Shown: one piece after another, positions 13,001 to 28,000 of the stretch
Layout: the number at the start of each line of letters is the position of its first letter
How positions within the stretch are numbered: the first letter of the stretch is position 1
From: Elysia marginata
Lineage: Eukaryota > Mollusca > Gastropoda > Plakobranchidae
Direction of reading: 5' to 3'
NCBI GenBank assembly: GCA_019649035.1
Contig: BMAT01010411.1
Span: forward strand, 275,665 to 320,869
Length of the DNA stretch: 45,205 bases
Position numbers and translations under genes: made by a program
Notes under the pieces: model-generated
The model's input: only the letters and a program-made list of their open reading frames with translations
What the model was told of the DNA's origin: nothing
The model's database searches: none

Positions 13001-16000
13001 CACCCACCTGTAAAATGGGTACCCAGCCATAGGCTTCAAATGTAGCCCACTGGGGCATAAGTGGCGCTGCTCTGTGGCGACAAAGTTACGCTGAGTAACC
13101 AAAACAAATTTCCCGAAAGGGATTAACATAGTATATAAAAAAAAAAAAAAAACTGGCAGCACCAGTATACCTTAGGTCCATAACTGCTGTAGGCCCAATA
13201 AAATAAAAAAACCATTTCAGAATAACTTTCATTAAAAAACAAACTCTTTATAATAAACAAAAATGAACATTAAAATTTTCTATCATGGGAAAAAATATGT
13301 AAAACCTTCAAGACAAACCTGTGGCATATCGGATATGAAATCATGAGCATTAGCCGTGCGAGCAGCAGCTATGATATCAGCCATGGGGACCTCTGTGTCA
13401 AGGCCGTAGGCTATGTTGTCCCTGATGCTACAGTTGAACAACACAGGCTCCTGACTCACAACGCTGATCAATGAGCGAAGAGACCGCACATTGTATTCCT
13501 TTAGATTTAAACCGTCAATTACCTGAAGGAAATACATTCATATTTTTTAAATAGATACTTACAAAATTGAATTTGGAGAAAATGTATTTTTAAGTTAAAG
13601 AAACTTAAAAAATTTAAAGAGTGAGTATACATTTGCAAGAACACAATTTACAGCCTTTCAGTTTCCCTCATTCCTTAAAGTGATGTTTAAAAAATTGTTT
13701 TAATCATTTTTAAGAACTCAGGGAGGTGACAGCAAGCTATGTCAGTGTATCCTCTAGCTTAGCTTGCTGTTTGAAAAAGCCAATGTTTAACTCTCAGCAT
13801 CGATTTTATGATTTACGAGCCATACTTCAATATAATCATTTGTGGAAGAATCGTTGCAGCTTCTGTGATGTTGGAATTTTTCTTCAAAACTTCAAATACC
13901 ATTTCTTTTGATAATTACCAAGAACTGTTTTTGAGGTTTACAATGGTCAATCACAAGGCAAGTAAAATTGAATTAGCCAAAAATAATCTTTGAATATTAT
14001 TTGAAGAAATTTTAATTCATGAAAATGAAATACTTTGCCTCTATACAAAAAGATAAAGAACTTCCCAGTCTTGCCGCGTAAAACTTACGATGCCACCTTG
14101 ATTGGGATCGTAGTATCTCTGCAGAAGAGAAATGATGGTAGATTTGCCGCACCCACTCTGACCCACGAGGGCCACAGTCTGTCCCGCTTCGATATGAATG
14201 TCGATTCCCTTTAGAACTGTCACCTCTGGTCTGCTGGGGTAACTAAACTGAATGTTCTGCAGTTCTACACTCACAGACTTAGTGGGCTGTGAAAGATATA
14301 CAATGATGGCAGTACTCAAACAATAATTCAAAAAGTTTGTAATACTAACACTTGTTTGAACTTGATCAGAACAAAAACAATACCAAATAAGGTAAATTAA
14401 TTATAATAATCTTATGTATTTTGAGAATCAGTGTACACAAAAAAATAACAGCTTTATATTTTTGCAATCAGGTTTGATCTGTGATGACTCAAGACCCCAC
14501 TATATTTCACATTGACACAGCTTAAGTAAATTAAAAATTTTGTCAAAATGCTAGATATGTTTTGGTTTACATTATAACAAGGATCAGAAATGGCCTAGCT
14601 ATTATATATTATAATGCATACCCTCATGGCTACATTGACTATAAACTGGAACCTAAAGTGTCAGAGTAAAGAATACTTTAACTAACCTTGGGTTGTCCAC
14701 TTGTGCTGTATACATCAATCTTGGGCACCAAATCTAGAATGTTAAATATATGACCGGCAGACAATTGGGCTTTGGAATAATCTGGCAAGAAGGATGCTGC
14801 CTGTCCCATTGACATACCAGTAAAGGCTATAGCAAAGAAAACCCTGGGGACAAAAAATATTCATATAACAGTTTTTTACTATGAAAATTGGTACATGCAT
14901 TGCACATGGTAAAAATAACAATGCCAAAATCGACAGCTTTGCAGAAAAACACGGGCAGGCTGATAATTAAGTTCCGTTTAATCATAACTTTTTCATTTTT
15001 TACAGCGTATAAACAATACATCAAACAAAAGCTTAATAGCTCAGCTACATGCTTAGCACTCTATTTTTCGATGTAGTCACAGTCGCAATCAACACAAAGC
15101 CTCCAATGTTTCACTAGTTGGTGCACATCATAAGAGAAGAATTCAAACCACTATCCACAGCACCATCGGTGAACATCTGCAATAACTTACTTATCATTGT
15201 CATAGTGATGGCCCTTCCGGTACATCTTTTGACTTGGGGAAATAATTAATAGTTAGAGGGGACAAGATTTGGGCTATGTGCAGGGTGCTGTAGGCCGCAA
15301 GTTCCAGCTGCCTTATGGCGTCTTGAGTTTGGCGACTGGTGTGCAGGCCAGAATTGTCATGATGTAGGATCCAGTCCTTATCACGCCTAACGTGTCTGAG
15401 TCTGAGTTTGGAAGCTTGGAGTGTTGAAATATATTGCTCAGAGTTCATAGTTTGACCTTGCTACAGAAATTCCATGTGGACCACTCCCTCCATGTCCCAG
15501 AAAATGGTGAACAAGACCTTTCTTCAGAGGCAACAACCTTGAACTTCCTTGGCCTATACTCATCGATTGGGCTTTATATTCTGGACTGTACAGGTGGACC
15601 CAGGATTCATCTCCAGTCAGAATGCGTTGCACTAATGCTTCTCCTTCTGCCATGTAACGCTGTAAGAGTTAAGTACACATGTCCTTTCCTTGTGCTTTCA
15701 CCTCTACAGTGAGCTGCCTTGGGACCCAACGGGCATAGGCTTTTCATGAACGCAGTATAGTTATGAGAGTGTTCACTCTTTCTTTTGAAATGCCTACTTT
15801 ATCCGCAGTTTCCTTTGCAATTCGTGCTAATCATGCAGTCAACTTTTCCTCCATCGGCTGTGCCAGCAGCTGAAAGGGGCCTACCTGAATGCTTTCAATC
15901 CCACAGAATTGTCTCTCTGGGGTCTTCTCCTTAAAAATATTTCACACATTGCAAATTTAAAAGTCTGAAATGCGTATTTTACCATAAACTGTCTTCATTC

Positions 16001-19000
16001 TTGCATGAATGTTTGCAGGAGAACGTCATTCAGCTGCCAAAAACTCAATAACAGAGCGTTGTTTGATGAGAAGGTCATTGAAAGTTACCATTATCTCATA
16101 AACATGACTATTCTAAATGGCACCGCACAAATTTGTTCTCATTAAGCTTAGAAAAATGATTCCAGGGTAAAGGTAAAGGTAGTCCCATACTCAACATGAG
16201 CGTAGGGGAACAAGGAGCAGGGTCCTTGTTTTTCTAGGCACACGGCATAGTGAGGTAATTTGCCATTGCTTTCCTCGCCGCCTTTACTTTCGCCGAGTCT
16301 TAAGAGACCTAGCTACCCATCAAGTGCTGGGTGGGCACAGGGGAGCAAATAAAATTTAGCCCGGACTGGGGATTGAACCCGGGACCTCTCAGATAGCGGT
16401 CAACCGCCCTACCGATTGCGCCACTGCTCACCCCTGATTCCAGAGTATGTGTATTAAATTCCAGGTCGATGTGACAAAAATCGACTGCTCAGTTTTTAGC
16501 AAACGGAACTTAATTATCAGCCTGTTCTCGTATTGTAAGAAAATTTTAGAGTGCAAATAAATGTGTAGGTAATGTTTTATTACAAAACTGAGACAGTGAT
16601 ACTTTTTTTTCAACACAGTCTGATAGTGTTAGGATTTCACTGCATGAAGTTTTGCTGATGGCCATTAAGCAAAAAGAGGAATTTTACAACCCAGGGGTAA
16701 AACTTGAAAGAACTTTTTTGCTGCATTTATTCAAATATATAGAGTGAATTATAAAGAACGAAAAATGATATCCTGGCTTAAATTAAGAAAATTTGAAACA
16801 TTGGCTAGCGTGCCCTGCAAATTCTTTCCAACATTTTTTTGTTTTTCTCCATTTTCTAGAAAACGGGTCTTACCTACCCCAATTTTATTAAAGTCACATC
16901 TTAGGACATAGTAAAAATCTAAAAAAAAATTCACTTTCACCAAGTATAACCTCTTAAGCTTGTAGATTTGCCCTTGTTTTAGCATAGAATCTTGAAAGAG
17001 TTGAATTTCAAAAGGACAGACCTAGATAACAACATTTTTGTTTTGTATGCCTACACACTGTTTTTTTTTTTGTTTTTGTTTTTTTGTTGCTTTTTTTTGT
17101 TGTTGTTGTTCGTTGGTGTCAAAACATCACAGGAAATCCTTTTGACAATACTTTGTTGTTTCAGTTGGAAGTTTCATAGTTATCTAACATTACAACAAGC
17201 ATCTGCTGGCTGTATCTTGGCCACCAATGTGCTTGGACTCAAAGAGCTAAGGCCTTTTTCAGAGCCTTTCACAATGTACATCTCTAAATCCAAAATTTTC
17301 ACAACTAGACTCATTCTATCAGAACCCTAGTTATTTAGCTCGGAGAAATTTTTTGGAAAAAGCTTAAGAGGGTATTTCATACCTGCAGCCTATGAAGGAT
17401 TTAGGTGCAAATTTGCTCAGACATTAACATATGAGGTAAATAAGTAACATCAGCTGCAATCAAATAGGTCTTAACTTATTGATAAACTTTGTATTTATTT
17501 ATTTTGTGTGTGTATGTATGTGGAAAACAAATGGGGGAAGGGGGGAGATGCTCTGTGGCAACACAGTTGCACTGAGTAACAAAGGCAAATTTCCAAAAGG
17601 GGATTAATATAATGTGTTAAAAAAATTTTTAAAAGAAATGGGTTGAGTTTGACATCTATGATATGATTGTGCCGCAACATAGGTAAACCAAAGAAAATGT
17701 TTTGACAAGGGAAAGTCACCTGAACACAAGATCTGCCTCCATCCCATCATGAGCAACAAGGTATGCACCAAAACGGAAAGCAGCGGCGTACATGAAAAAT
17801 ATAACACTTTGAGAAAACCCATAGCACAATCCATACACCTGTGCTTGCTTCATGTTTTCTCTAGAAATAGATACAAAACAAAGTTTGGTTAATGTTGTCC
17901 TAACCTGCACAAAAGCGCATACTTTGAAGGTCACTTAACATCCAAAGCATATGTGATATTTTTAAACACTGGGCATGCGTAAACTTTGGAAAAGTCAGTT
18001 GGGCCGATTTAGTAACAAAATAAATATGACTGAAAGTTTGATTTACAGAACCTAGATTGTGTTACTACTTTGGAGCTTATACAACTTAAAGATGTAATTG
18101 ATGGTAGGTGATGGGAGCACAAGCAGGCTTATCTGGAATCTAGCTAGTTTCTTCTTTCTTTAACACTACATTTGGACTCAGTTTAGTAAACAGAACAAAC
18201 AAAAAACATCTCACAGTATGGTTAAAATATATAGAGAATGCTTCAAAAACATACTTATGTGGCTTGACCAGCTGCTCACAATACTTCTCGTAAAAGAAAG
18301 GCTCTTGAGCCAGAGACTGCACTGTCCTGATGTTCTCAATACACTCGCTGGCAGTCTGAAACATATTACACAGTGACAAACTCATAATTCAAATGCCATA
18401 AGAATGAAGAAAAAATTTTAATTAAGAGGACTCACATTATCCTGAAAGGATCAGCTTTATTTACTATTAATACTAAGCCACTTCTCAGTTTTATAGCACT
18501 GTCTTCTATTTCTCTACCCTTGCGTATTACCTAAATGCAGAAACAATCAGATTCTATGGGCACAGAAGCCTCTATGTAGCTTTTCATATGGCAACTTGGT
18601 GTAGTAAGTGTTTATCATTAAAATATCATGCTTTGGAGAAGAAAATTAAAACTGTCAAGGGTTGGAAAAAAAACTTCTTGTAAGCCTCTTGTAAACTTCG
18701 AATTAAGAGAATAGAATCTCACCAATTTCAATTTGTGAGTTGTGAAACCTCAGCCATGACAAATATTTGAACCTCTGATTTAGCAAATGATAGCTCTTAA
18801 AGACCTTGGCTATAACGAAGGTGTAGTTAGCAAACTTGTAATCAAAATACCGTAAAATTGGTGAAATTAAACATTACTAGCAAGATGTTTGGCAGATGAT
18901 AAAACTGTCTAGCGGTATATTAACGTCTCCTAATTTCGCAGAGTGCATCAATCAACAGATAAGGTCAGAGTGATGGCAATGAGTGACACTGAGCCTGGTT

Positions 19001-22000
19001 TAAACACTGAGTCAACAAGTCTCTCTTGACACGATTGTGCCTAGCCCATTGGTTTTTGTTCAACCAGATGGATGGTGCCCCGCTCAGACAAGGTGGGGAG
19101 AAAAATAGAATTCTGACTTTCTCTTTCTGAGATGGTCTGGCTTTATATATGACAATGAATGAAACTACTCGATCAGACTAAATAATTTTGGCTTGTGATA
19201 AGTGCAAGCTGAGGAAATGGATAAGATTTAGGCAATGCGTTGAACATTGTGTCCTGTTTAACATGTGTATGTAATCCTCACATTAACAAAGTACTAAAGT
19301 GTTTGACCCATGTTTTTTTTTCATAATTCAAGCACATTTTTAATTCTTTGTTGATTTAAATTTAAGTCAGCCACTAATGGGATTAAAAAAGCCACTATTG
19401 CTTGTAAATGGTAAACTCTTTGTAAACTCATAGACCTTTTCTGTGGAAACACTCTTAGTGGGTTTTACATCACAGCATCTTCAAAGAAATACGTGCTTTG
19501 ACTAAGTTTAAAGAAAGATGAAATGATGCTGTACATATATAGCATTTTCTGGCGGGAGGTAAAAGGATGAAAACATGTAAAAAGTTTTTTAAATGCAGTT
19601 TGCATACAATAGCGGATCTATGCAAATAAACTTCCCATTTGAACACAATTATGTAAGAGAAATAAAGGAAAATACAAGAACCATTAAAACAAGAGAGAGA
19701 GATAGAGAGGTAGAGATAGGGAGGGGGAGAGAGGGAGGGAGGGGGAGAGAGAGGGAGGTGGAGAGAGATTAGTAGCAGGTACCGCTTTGTTTCTTATCTG
19801 TCTGTTCTTCCAAAATATCAACGACTTTGACTATAACAAAACCTCATTACTGATATATTAAAACTGTGATTAAATATTTGAAATTGGTTACAAAGTAAGA
19901 CCTAAATCTTGATTATCATATGTGGGCTACATTGGCAGAAAAATCTAGTAAGGTAAACTTTGTTATAACTTTCCTTATACCGGTATTACTGATAATATAA
20001 TAAGTTGATTTTGTAATGGATTTTTTTCAAGAATGCATTATCATTATAACTGGTGACCTTGCAGAGCTACAATGACTAGCAAAAGATAATAGGCCTACCA
20101 TTTCTCAAGTTTATCTGTCTCATTAGGTTCGATCTGTATTTCCCCCTACTCCTATTAACAATGAAAGGTTTTAAATTTTAAAAACAACAAACCTTTCCAG
20201 CTGCTTCCAAGAGTTTTGTGTCACGTTGCTGATTTCCCTTCATAATAGCCATATTGAGGACACCTAAGATATACAAGAGAAAAACATACATGGAATCTCT
20301 GGCACTTGGTAAATGTTTTATCTATTTCTCTTTATTTCCCTTTTTTTGGAAAGCTGAAAAATTTTGATTTTGCATCCTCTCTCTGTAAATGTCTGTCATA
20401 CACTCTCGCTCTGTGTCCCAGTCTTTCTGTTAGCTTTACATTTTCCTATCCTAGATAGCTATCTAACCAATCAATAAACCGACCAACAGTCCAACCTCTC
20501 TCTCTCTCTCTTTCTCTACATACCTGAAATCACCATGATTGGGGCCATTGCTAGTATCACCAGAGCCAGCTTCCACCCAAACACGAAGGCTATGGTTATT
20601 CCAGCAGCCATTGATGTGACAGATTGAACAATCATGGCGAGGCGGATCCCTGTTGCCTGAAAAAGTAAGTAAAGACCATAGCCAACACTGAGATCGAAAA
20701 TGATAGGGTCGTAACAAAATATAAATAACTTTTACATTGCTGTCTTATCATGGGTTAAGTTAACTAGGTGAAATCCATAATGTTTGTTTCAAAATTTAAA
20801 GCAAAACCAAGTCTTGCTCTTATAAGTTTCTCCGAGTTGATAATTTCCTCTTTTTTGTGAAAAAGATGTGGGTGACTTTTCATCTGTTTCATGTTTAAAA
20901 CATTTCAGGGTAAAAAACAACAAATGCAATTTTACATTTTCAATCTCTACTTAAGGTAATTGTATTCCTGTTTTGATACTGTACTTAAGTTGAGAATCCA
21001 CCTTTTACAAAAAGATTTATTCCCCTTTTTCTCCCTCTTAAATGTCGTATGACATGTCCGAAAAAGCCTGGTGTCGCAATATTCAAATTGAACAATCCAT
21101 TTTTTTCTATGCTTCCATAAATTAAAAATTCCGTGACATTAAAACATCTTTGTGGAGACACATTACACCTTCTGCTGATTTAACATTTGAAGTAAATGGC
21201 ACAAAAATAGAATTTGGTTTTGACAAGGCTTTTCTTCAAATCAAACATTTTGATAGTTGACTCATTTGGGCTTGTCGCTAAACAAACCAAAATAAATTCT
21301 GATTTCTCTCTACAAAGTATTGATAATTTCAAACAGTTTATAAAATGAAAGCTCAGAAAATGGCATTGCTCAAAGTGTCAATGCGTTGTGATGGGAAAAT
21401 TATAACACCAGCAGCGAATTAGGACCATTTGCAAGACATTTTATTTTTCTTGAAGCGGCAAAGGACTTAGCTGTAACAATTTTCATGAAATCATTCTGTT
21501 GTCCCAAAGGCAGTCTATAAAATAAAAAATTAGCAAACTTTCTCCATATTTTGAATCAGATATGCCCAAAATTCTTCATTTATGCAACACAGAAAGTATC
21601 AAAATTTCTATATTACAGATGAGCTCAGATAACTCGAACATGGATAATCCGTGTACTTGTTTGATCCAAACTTTACTTTCAGTACTCATCTCATTTCTCT
21701 TTCATAAAATATACCATTAAGTCAAAATATGGACGATTCAAAGATAACTTTGATTGCATTTGGTTCAAAACATCTGAGGTGGACTTTATTCCCTTATAAA
21801 TGAAAAAAAAATATTGATTGTTAATCTCATTTGGAGTGTATGAGAGAAATTAAAGAAAGTAGCCATCAAATCTTAACACTTTTATCCTTAAACTTCAAAA
21901 GGTGTCAGTTTGAGAAGCCTTACCGTTCTGACCATGGATGCGTCTGTGGCAAGCCTGGTAGTGAGAGCACCTGTTGAATGCTTAGAGTCGTCAAAATACT

Positions 22001-25000
22001 CCACGTCTTGTCTGAGAATGTTGGTGAAAGTTTTGGCTCTGAGACGAGTTGTCAGTCTTTCACCAGACACTCCAAACATTGAGCTCTGCAGAGTGCATCA
22101 GTGTGGGCGGGAGGTACGAACACTGGTTTTAGTTATTCAGAACTTAAAAAGCCTATTGTCATTCGACCACCAAGACTAGCTTTAGTTTTTCAGAACTTAA
22201 AAAGCCTATTGACATTTGACTACCAACACTAGTTTTAGTTCTTCAGAACTTAAAAAGCCTACTGTCATTCGACTACCAACACCCAGTACCAGCAGTTTTA
22301 TTACACACTTTATTAGAAGTTCTTAGGGAAAGTTAAAACAAAAGAAATATTTCATTCACTATAGGCTACTTATAATATATCTATTAATCTGTAAAACATT
22401 TAAAAAACGGGTAAGGGATGTCAGGCAATATAAATTATTAGATTTGGATATGAAAATAAAAGCAAATTCTCATACATATTTTCTTTCCTGGTTGATTACA
22501 TTAATGTTCTATGGTTTTGCTTTGTTTTCATTGCCTTAATTTTAAGCTGTTTTGTTTTAATTTTAAGTTACCGATAGGTTAACAAATGCTTATTTGTAAC
22601 TACCATCCCTTTCTGCCTGATGGCCCAAACAAGCTGGTCAGCTATATGTTAGAACTAAAACTGACAAAGGTGTAAAAATTTTATGAAGTGACAGCACAAA
22701 ATATAAAATTTCTCTGCTTTCACTGAGTTTGATATAGGCCTATTTCTTTATATCTTCCATTAGCTGCGAGTGCAGCTGAATTTTTTTTTGCATTGCTGAG
22801 CCATCCAATGAATGATGAGTGACTTTCCATTTATATTCTTGTATGCATTTAATGCAGCATAACATATGTGACCTAGTTAACTCTGCCATCTGCAATGGAC
22901 ATAACCAATTTATCTTGTGTATATGTTTATTGGTTACATGTGAACTACATACATATATCCAATAGCTCCCTTAAAAATATTAGTATAATAGCAATTTCAA
23001 AAGTATGAAAGGGACATATTGAAGAAAACTAATTTCTTTTATTTTAACTATAGAACTGTTTACATTTTAAGTAAACATACTGCTTGCATATGGAGACACA
23101 TATACATCGCATATTCTATAAATGCACTTTCACAAAAAAGAATACAAAAAAGAATGGCACAACAGTTAGTTTCAAACTTTCAAACACTTGTAGCTTTTAT
23201 GTCTATTTGGATATGCCCATAAGACCATCATGTCTATGCTCTCTTTAGAATTGAAGGAAAATCTGGCAGCAAAACACTATTAAACAATAGCTGGCATACC
23301 TGGATAAGATTAGCTATAAACGAGAGACCGCCTAGTGCAATATACATCATAGCCCACAGCAAGCCCTGGTCCAGCAATTCTTGTCCTGTTTTGGTAAAAG
23401 TCTGAAATAGGAATGGGTATATGGTAAATTCAATAGATTTCCTAACAAAACTTTGATTCTTTAACAGGGTAGCTGTTCAATTCTAGTCTACTCTATACTT
23501 ACCTCAATGAAGCTCGGTTAGTATTAAACAAGTATGGAGATATATAGACATACAAAAGGACAGAAGCAATGAATAATAAACTTCTGCATCATCATCAATA
23601 TCATCATCATCCCCATCATCATCTGCTATGCAATGAAGCCTTGGCGATCATGTCCTTCCACACTTTTTGATCCCTTTTTGTTCCTGATCAGTCCATCACT
23701 TCTGCTGTGGCAAGCCACTCCATCAGTCCATCTATCCTCTTCTCCTCTTCTTTACACCGACTACTTTTCCAGTGAATAGCTGTACCTAATGTCATTAGAT
23801 GTTATAGTTTTTCCATTCTCTCTGTATGTAAAAAAAATATAGCAGTTGCATGGTGTTCAAATTTTTTATGAGTGAACTTTTGTTTGTGCTTTACAAAGGA
23901 CTTTTTCGTTTGATTTATGTGCCATCCAAGATATTCGGATAATTCTTCAATCTACATAATTATCTTTAGCTGTAATATAAAGAGAGTTGAGTTGCACTGA
24001 TGTTTCAACTAGGAAAATTGATATTTTATAAAAGTTATCGGTTTATTTTTTGTTAGTTACAGTGAAATAACAGCTGGATTTGAAATTTGAATCATTTGAA
24101 CCTTATGGAAAGATTGCGAGCCTCCATGCAGCATAAACAGAGAGAGAGCTAGCAATGCTAAGAGTGTTTTTATGGTCGAGAAGAGTTCAACAGATCATAT
24201 TTCCTGATTTTGCAATGAATTTATATGGAAAAAAATCTGTTCCCTTACTTTTTCCCCTGATTTCACAAGAGTTCCTGAATTTGCAAGTCAGACTACACAT
24301 GTATCTTAAAATAAAAAAAGACCTTTATATATATATAGGCTTCATCTAGTGCTGCTCTAGACCCAGACATAAAAAAAAATAGCAGAAGTAAGAAGTTGTG
24401 TTATTATTACCCGGTGAATGCATTAGTAGGAAATATTTTATGGAGATTCTCAAGTGGGTTAATGTATAATGGGGTTGAGTTCCTCCTTGAATTTTTATTT
24501 CTGTAGTGTTTTTTTACTTAACTTTTAGTTTTTGTTGGGAGCTTCTTCACTTCTTTGTTGTGGTAATACTAAAACTGCATATTGAAGATTGTATTGGTAT
24601 CTTTACTTCTTGTCATGGTTAGACCAAAACAGCCTATAAAGCCCAAACTACAAACAAAATTTACCCCCATAAAAATATTGCAAGAAAGCATCAGTCATCA
24701 AAATAGGCAATAGGCATAGCAGAGAAGATTAGCTTTTTGGGAACCATCAGACGAGTTTTAGCTTACGTCTAGAACCTGTCAAAATCATTCGCTTCTGCTT
24801 TGACTATTTGGGATGGGAACTTGGCTGGAATTCTGGATACAAGTCTGATCACTTGGGTGTTAAAGTGTTTTTAAGAAGCTTTCAGGCAATGCATCTGTAA
24901 ATGTCAAAATTCTGCACCTCAATGTTTTGTTATAAATATACTGCCATATGTACAGACAGAGCCAGAGAAAGGAAAGAGATAACAAAGAAGAAACAAGAAA

Positions 25001-28000
25001 GAGAGTTTCTTGTGTTATTAATAGGTAGGGAACAATAAAAGACATCAATTTGAAGGGAAAAGTTGTATTTTAAAAATAGAAAAACAATACAAGAATATGT
25101 ACATTACCTTGAAAACCTCACTGAAGAAGACGGCAAACACAGGAAAAATTGCACCATTAGCAATAGCACCGACACAACCAAATGTAATGTAAGGCCACTC
25201 TGGTGTGTTTGACTTGAACATTTGTACAAACCCTGGTCTCGGAATATCCTTGTCCTGAAAAGTTTTTTATCAGGGTAAAGAAAGCATTTAGCTGTTGATT
25301 CTCAAGTAAAGATAAATTACAATAATAATCAGATATATCAATTGCATTTATCATTTGAAACTGTAGTACGGTACCCATCTCCTGGTAGCAGTTTTCCCTG
25401 ACAAGTACCCATTGTATTGTTTTGACTGGAATTGCTTTACGTCATATGATTCACTTTTCTACGTAGTTAGGCAAGAGGTCAGTGCCCATTTGGATGTTTG
25501 CAAAGTAAAATTCAGTAGTTTTTGAGTAAAGAAATCAAGATAAGGGTGCTGCTTGTTCTGAGGCAACTGCAAAGACTGTACTTTCGATGAAGAACATTAA
25601 ATTAACAAAAAAAACAGCTAAGTTTAAGACTACGCTATATGATGCATTCTGATTTCTGGTATAACAGTACTACAGGTATTTAGCAGGGGATATTACTGGT
25701 ATGGACTCAAAGAATCTCATATTAACAAAATAGAGAAATTTTTTGCCAACTTCTGAGGGTTCAGGAAATGGCTAAAACCTCCCAATTTTGTGTTGATAGG
25801 TAGAGTAAATGTATCATTCGTCTAGGGACATGTACCAAAACCTGGTCATTTTGAGGCTCAATCATGAAGAAATTATTTTTCTCGTTTTTGAGTTTTTTGC
25901 TATCTACACTGATCAAAAGGGTGACTTACATAAGACACAGTCGAGTTCCCCTGCATAGGAGTATTTTTGCTCTCTGACATTATGTCTTGTTCAACAAAGG
26001 TAGTGTTAATTACCACAATGTGACGATGTAGCACTTAGTGCATGCGGTGTGAGGAGGTAAGATAATTGATCATTCTAGAGACATACTTAACAAAATCTGA
26101 TTACCGGGTATTTCAAAGCTATATCTTAGTGGTTTCTACAACATATTTGCTGTATATTTCTATCAAACTAACTCTGCACAGCGCAAATTCTGAGTTAGCC
26201 ATTTCGAAAATTATGTCTTATCTATATACATTCCTGTGGTTTTCTTCCATCTATCATTGCAGTAGGTTTCTAGACGGCTAACTCAGGACTTTGGATTTGT
26301 CTTCCATTCAGGATGAATGAGTAAGATGCCAAATATGTCCCCTTCCGCCATTGCTGTTTTGAACAAGACATTTTTCTAAGCTTTCAGTTGTCAAAAATTT
26401 CATAAAATTATCAATACTTTGTGGATTGATTATTTTTAGTACTAGTGTTGATTTAAAATATGGAGAAAAAAAAGACCTTTTAATATTGATTTCTCAATAA
26501 AATAACTTGACTTCCAACTCCCATTTGTCCTGGATACATATGAAGATATCCATATAGAAACTACAGCTATACATGTTCAGGTTTCTTTACAGTTTAACTT
26601 GGCGTAGGGGCTAAACAGAGCTAGAGGGCTTGAAACCTACAGTGATGGATATGAGTTTCTAAACCATTGTCTAATGCACAACTTGATCTAAACAGAGTGT
26701 GTTGGTTTTTTAAGATTTGAGTTTTACCTCAATGATGAGATTAAAGACAACAATCATCTTAGAGTTCATTTGCTATGTTAAAGTATAGCATGTGATCTTC
26801 TGAGATTATTTTATGAGATATTATAACTAAGACAGGAATGAACATAGCTGGTCAGGGTTCCTTTCTTTTTCAGCCCTGAAACAGAACAACAATGTTTCGC
26901 ATGGCCCTTTTAACATCTTGCCTCATGTATGGCATTATGGGTCAACTATAAAACGAGGATGCAACCAGATAAATGTTGCATGGGTCATTTGTGGAACAGC
27001 AAAATTCAGCAGTTTCCAACTTGTGATCTCATGGTTGTGAGTTTAATTCCCAACCTCTACTCATGTTGTCTTAGGAAAGTAATTTATTCACACTTTCCAT
27101 AGTCAAGCCACTTGTAAAATGGGTATCTGGCTAAATGCAGTGCTAGAAATTTGTGAAATGTGCAAGCTAGAGAGAAAAGTGACACGTCTTGAGTCTGCCT
27201 TTGGCGGTGGAAGACTAAAACCATATGTTGTAATTGCCTTGGAAAAGCACCGTCTCCAAACTTTCCTCGATCTACTCACTGGTAAAATGGGTAACTGGCT
27301 AAAGGCAGTGCTTGAAATTTGTGGAATGTTAGTATTTGAGCGCCTAACAGGCAGTCATACTGTAATGTTCTGAAATATGAGTTGAATTGGCTCTTATGTG
27401 TATAGGCCTTCAACTGATGCAAATATGTAAAGTCTTGAGTCTGTCTTCAGCGGTGGAGACTTTCATCATTTCTATGTTTGCGGTTGTGTGCAACTCTGAA
27501 ACTTATAACAGGTAAGTCTTTGTTAAAAAGGTATACGCATTAGGCACATTAAGCTGTCATTAATTTTTAACAAAGCAAGCTTAGGAGAGGGCTCATTGTT
27601 ATATGTCAGAAACATAGACGTGACTGACAACAAAATTTACAAAAAATGCCTATTTTTTACAGAATTTGTTAGCACAAAAAGCGAACTCAACACACAACAT
27701 CGATTCACTCTTTACTTTCTATTCTTTAGTATGAAGAAAATTGATTAAGTATTGCTATTCTTGTCATGCTAACAATTTAAAAAAAAAGGTTTCTAATTTT
27801 ACATACTTCTTTTCCTGATTTAGACTCTAATTAGAGAGTCATCTAAAAAGAAAATATTTTGTAAATCAGGTTCCTTACAAATTTTTCCTTGATTTTCTTG
27901 TTTCAAAACTCCAAGGTCTAACTATATTATCAGATAAAATTGTCCGTGTGTTCTACAAAGTACAGATTCATCCAAAACTTGAGCTCACTCAAAATAAACT

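Larger units (their letters stand above)
14956..16524 (-). mobile_element. Mariner transposon, decayed, with intact 24-bp terminal inverted repeats
   Basis: The ends at 14956-14979 and 16501-16524 are exact inverted copies of 24 bases. Minus-strand reading gives mariner transposase fragments: a VPRQLTVE-like stretch, then [13 protein letters not shown] (first catalytic Asp, about 15590-15630) and [15 protein letters not shown] (second Asp, about 15330-15375). The third acidic residue is lost through frameshift, and several in-frame stops are present, so it cannot make transposase. Without the nested SINE it is about 1.28 kb, the usual mariner length. It sits in the intron between e20 and e21, in the same orientation as the host gene. 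Confidence 0.85.

Noticed and set aside
16370-16434. tRNA gene on the minus strand
   Set aside because: It is the head of SINE family B, with target duplication and tail, not a stand-alone tRNA.
17041-17110. Regulatory poly-T tract
   Set aside because: A simple T-rich run in an intron; nothing ties it to a function.
22121-22283. CRISPR-like array
   Set aside because: The units are contiguous, with no unique spacers, and the setting is a eukaryotic intron; it is a minisatellite.
27119-27373. Protein with an internal repeat
   Set aside because: The repeat comes from two degenerate SINE units; no domain or splice context supports coding.
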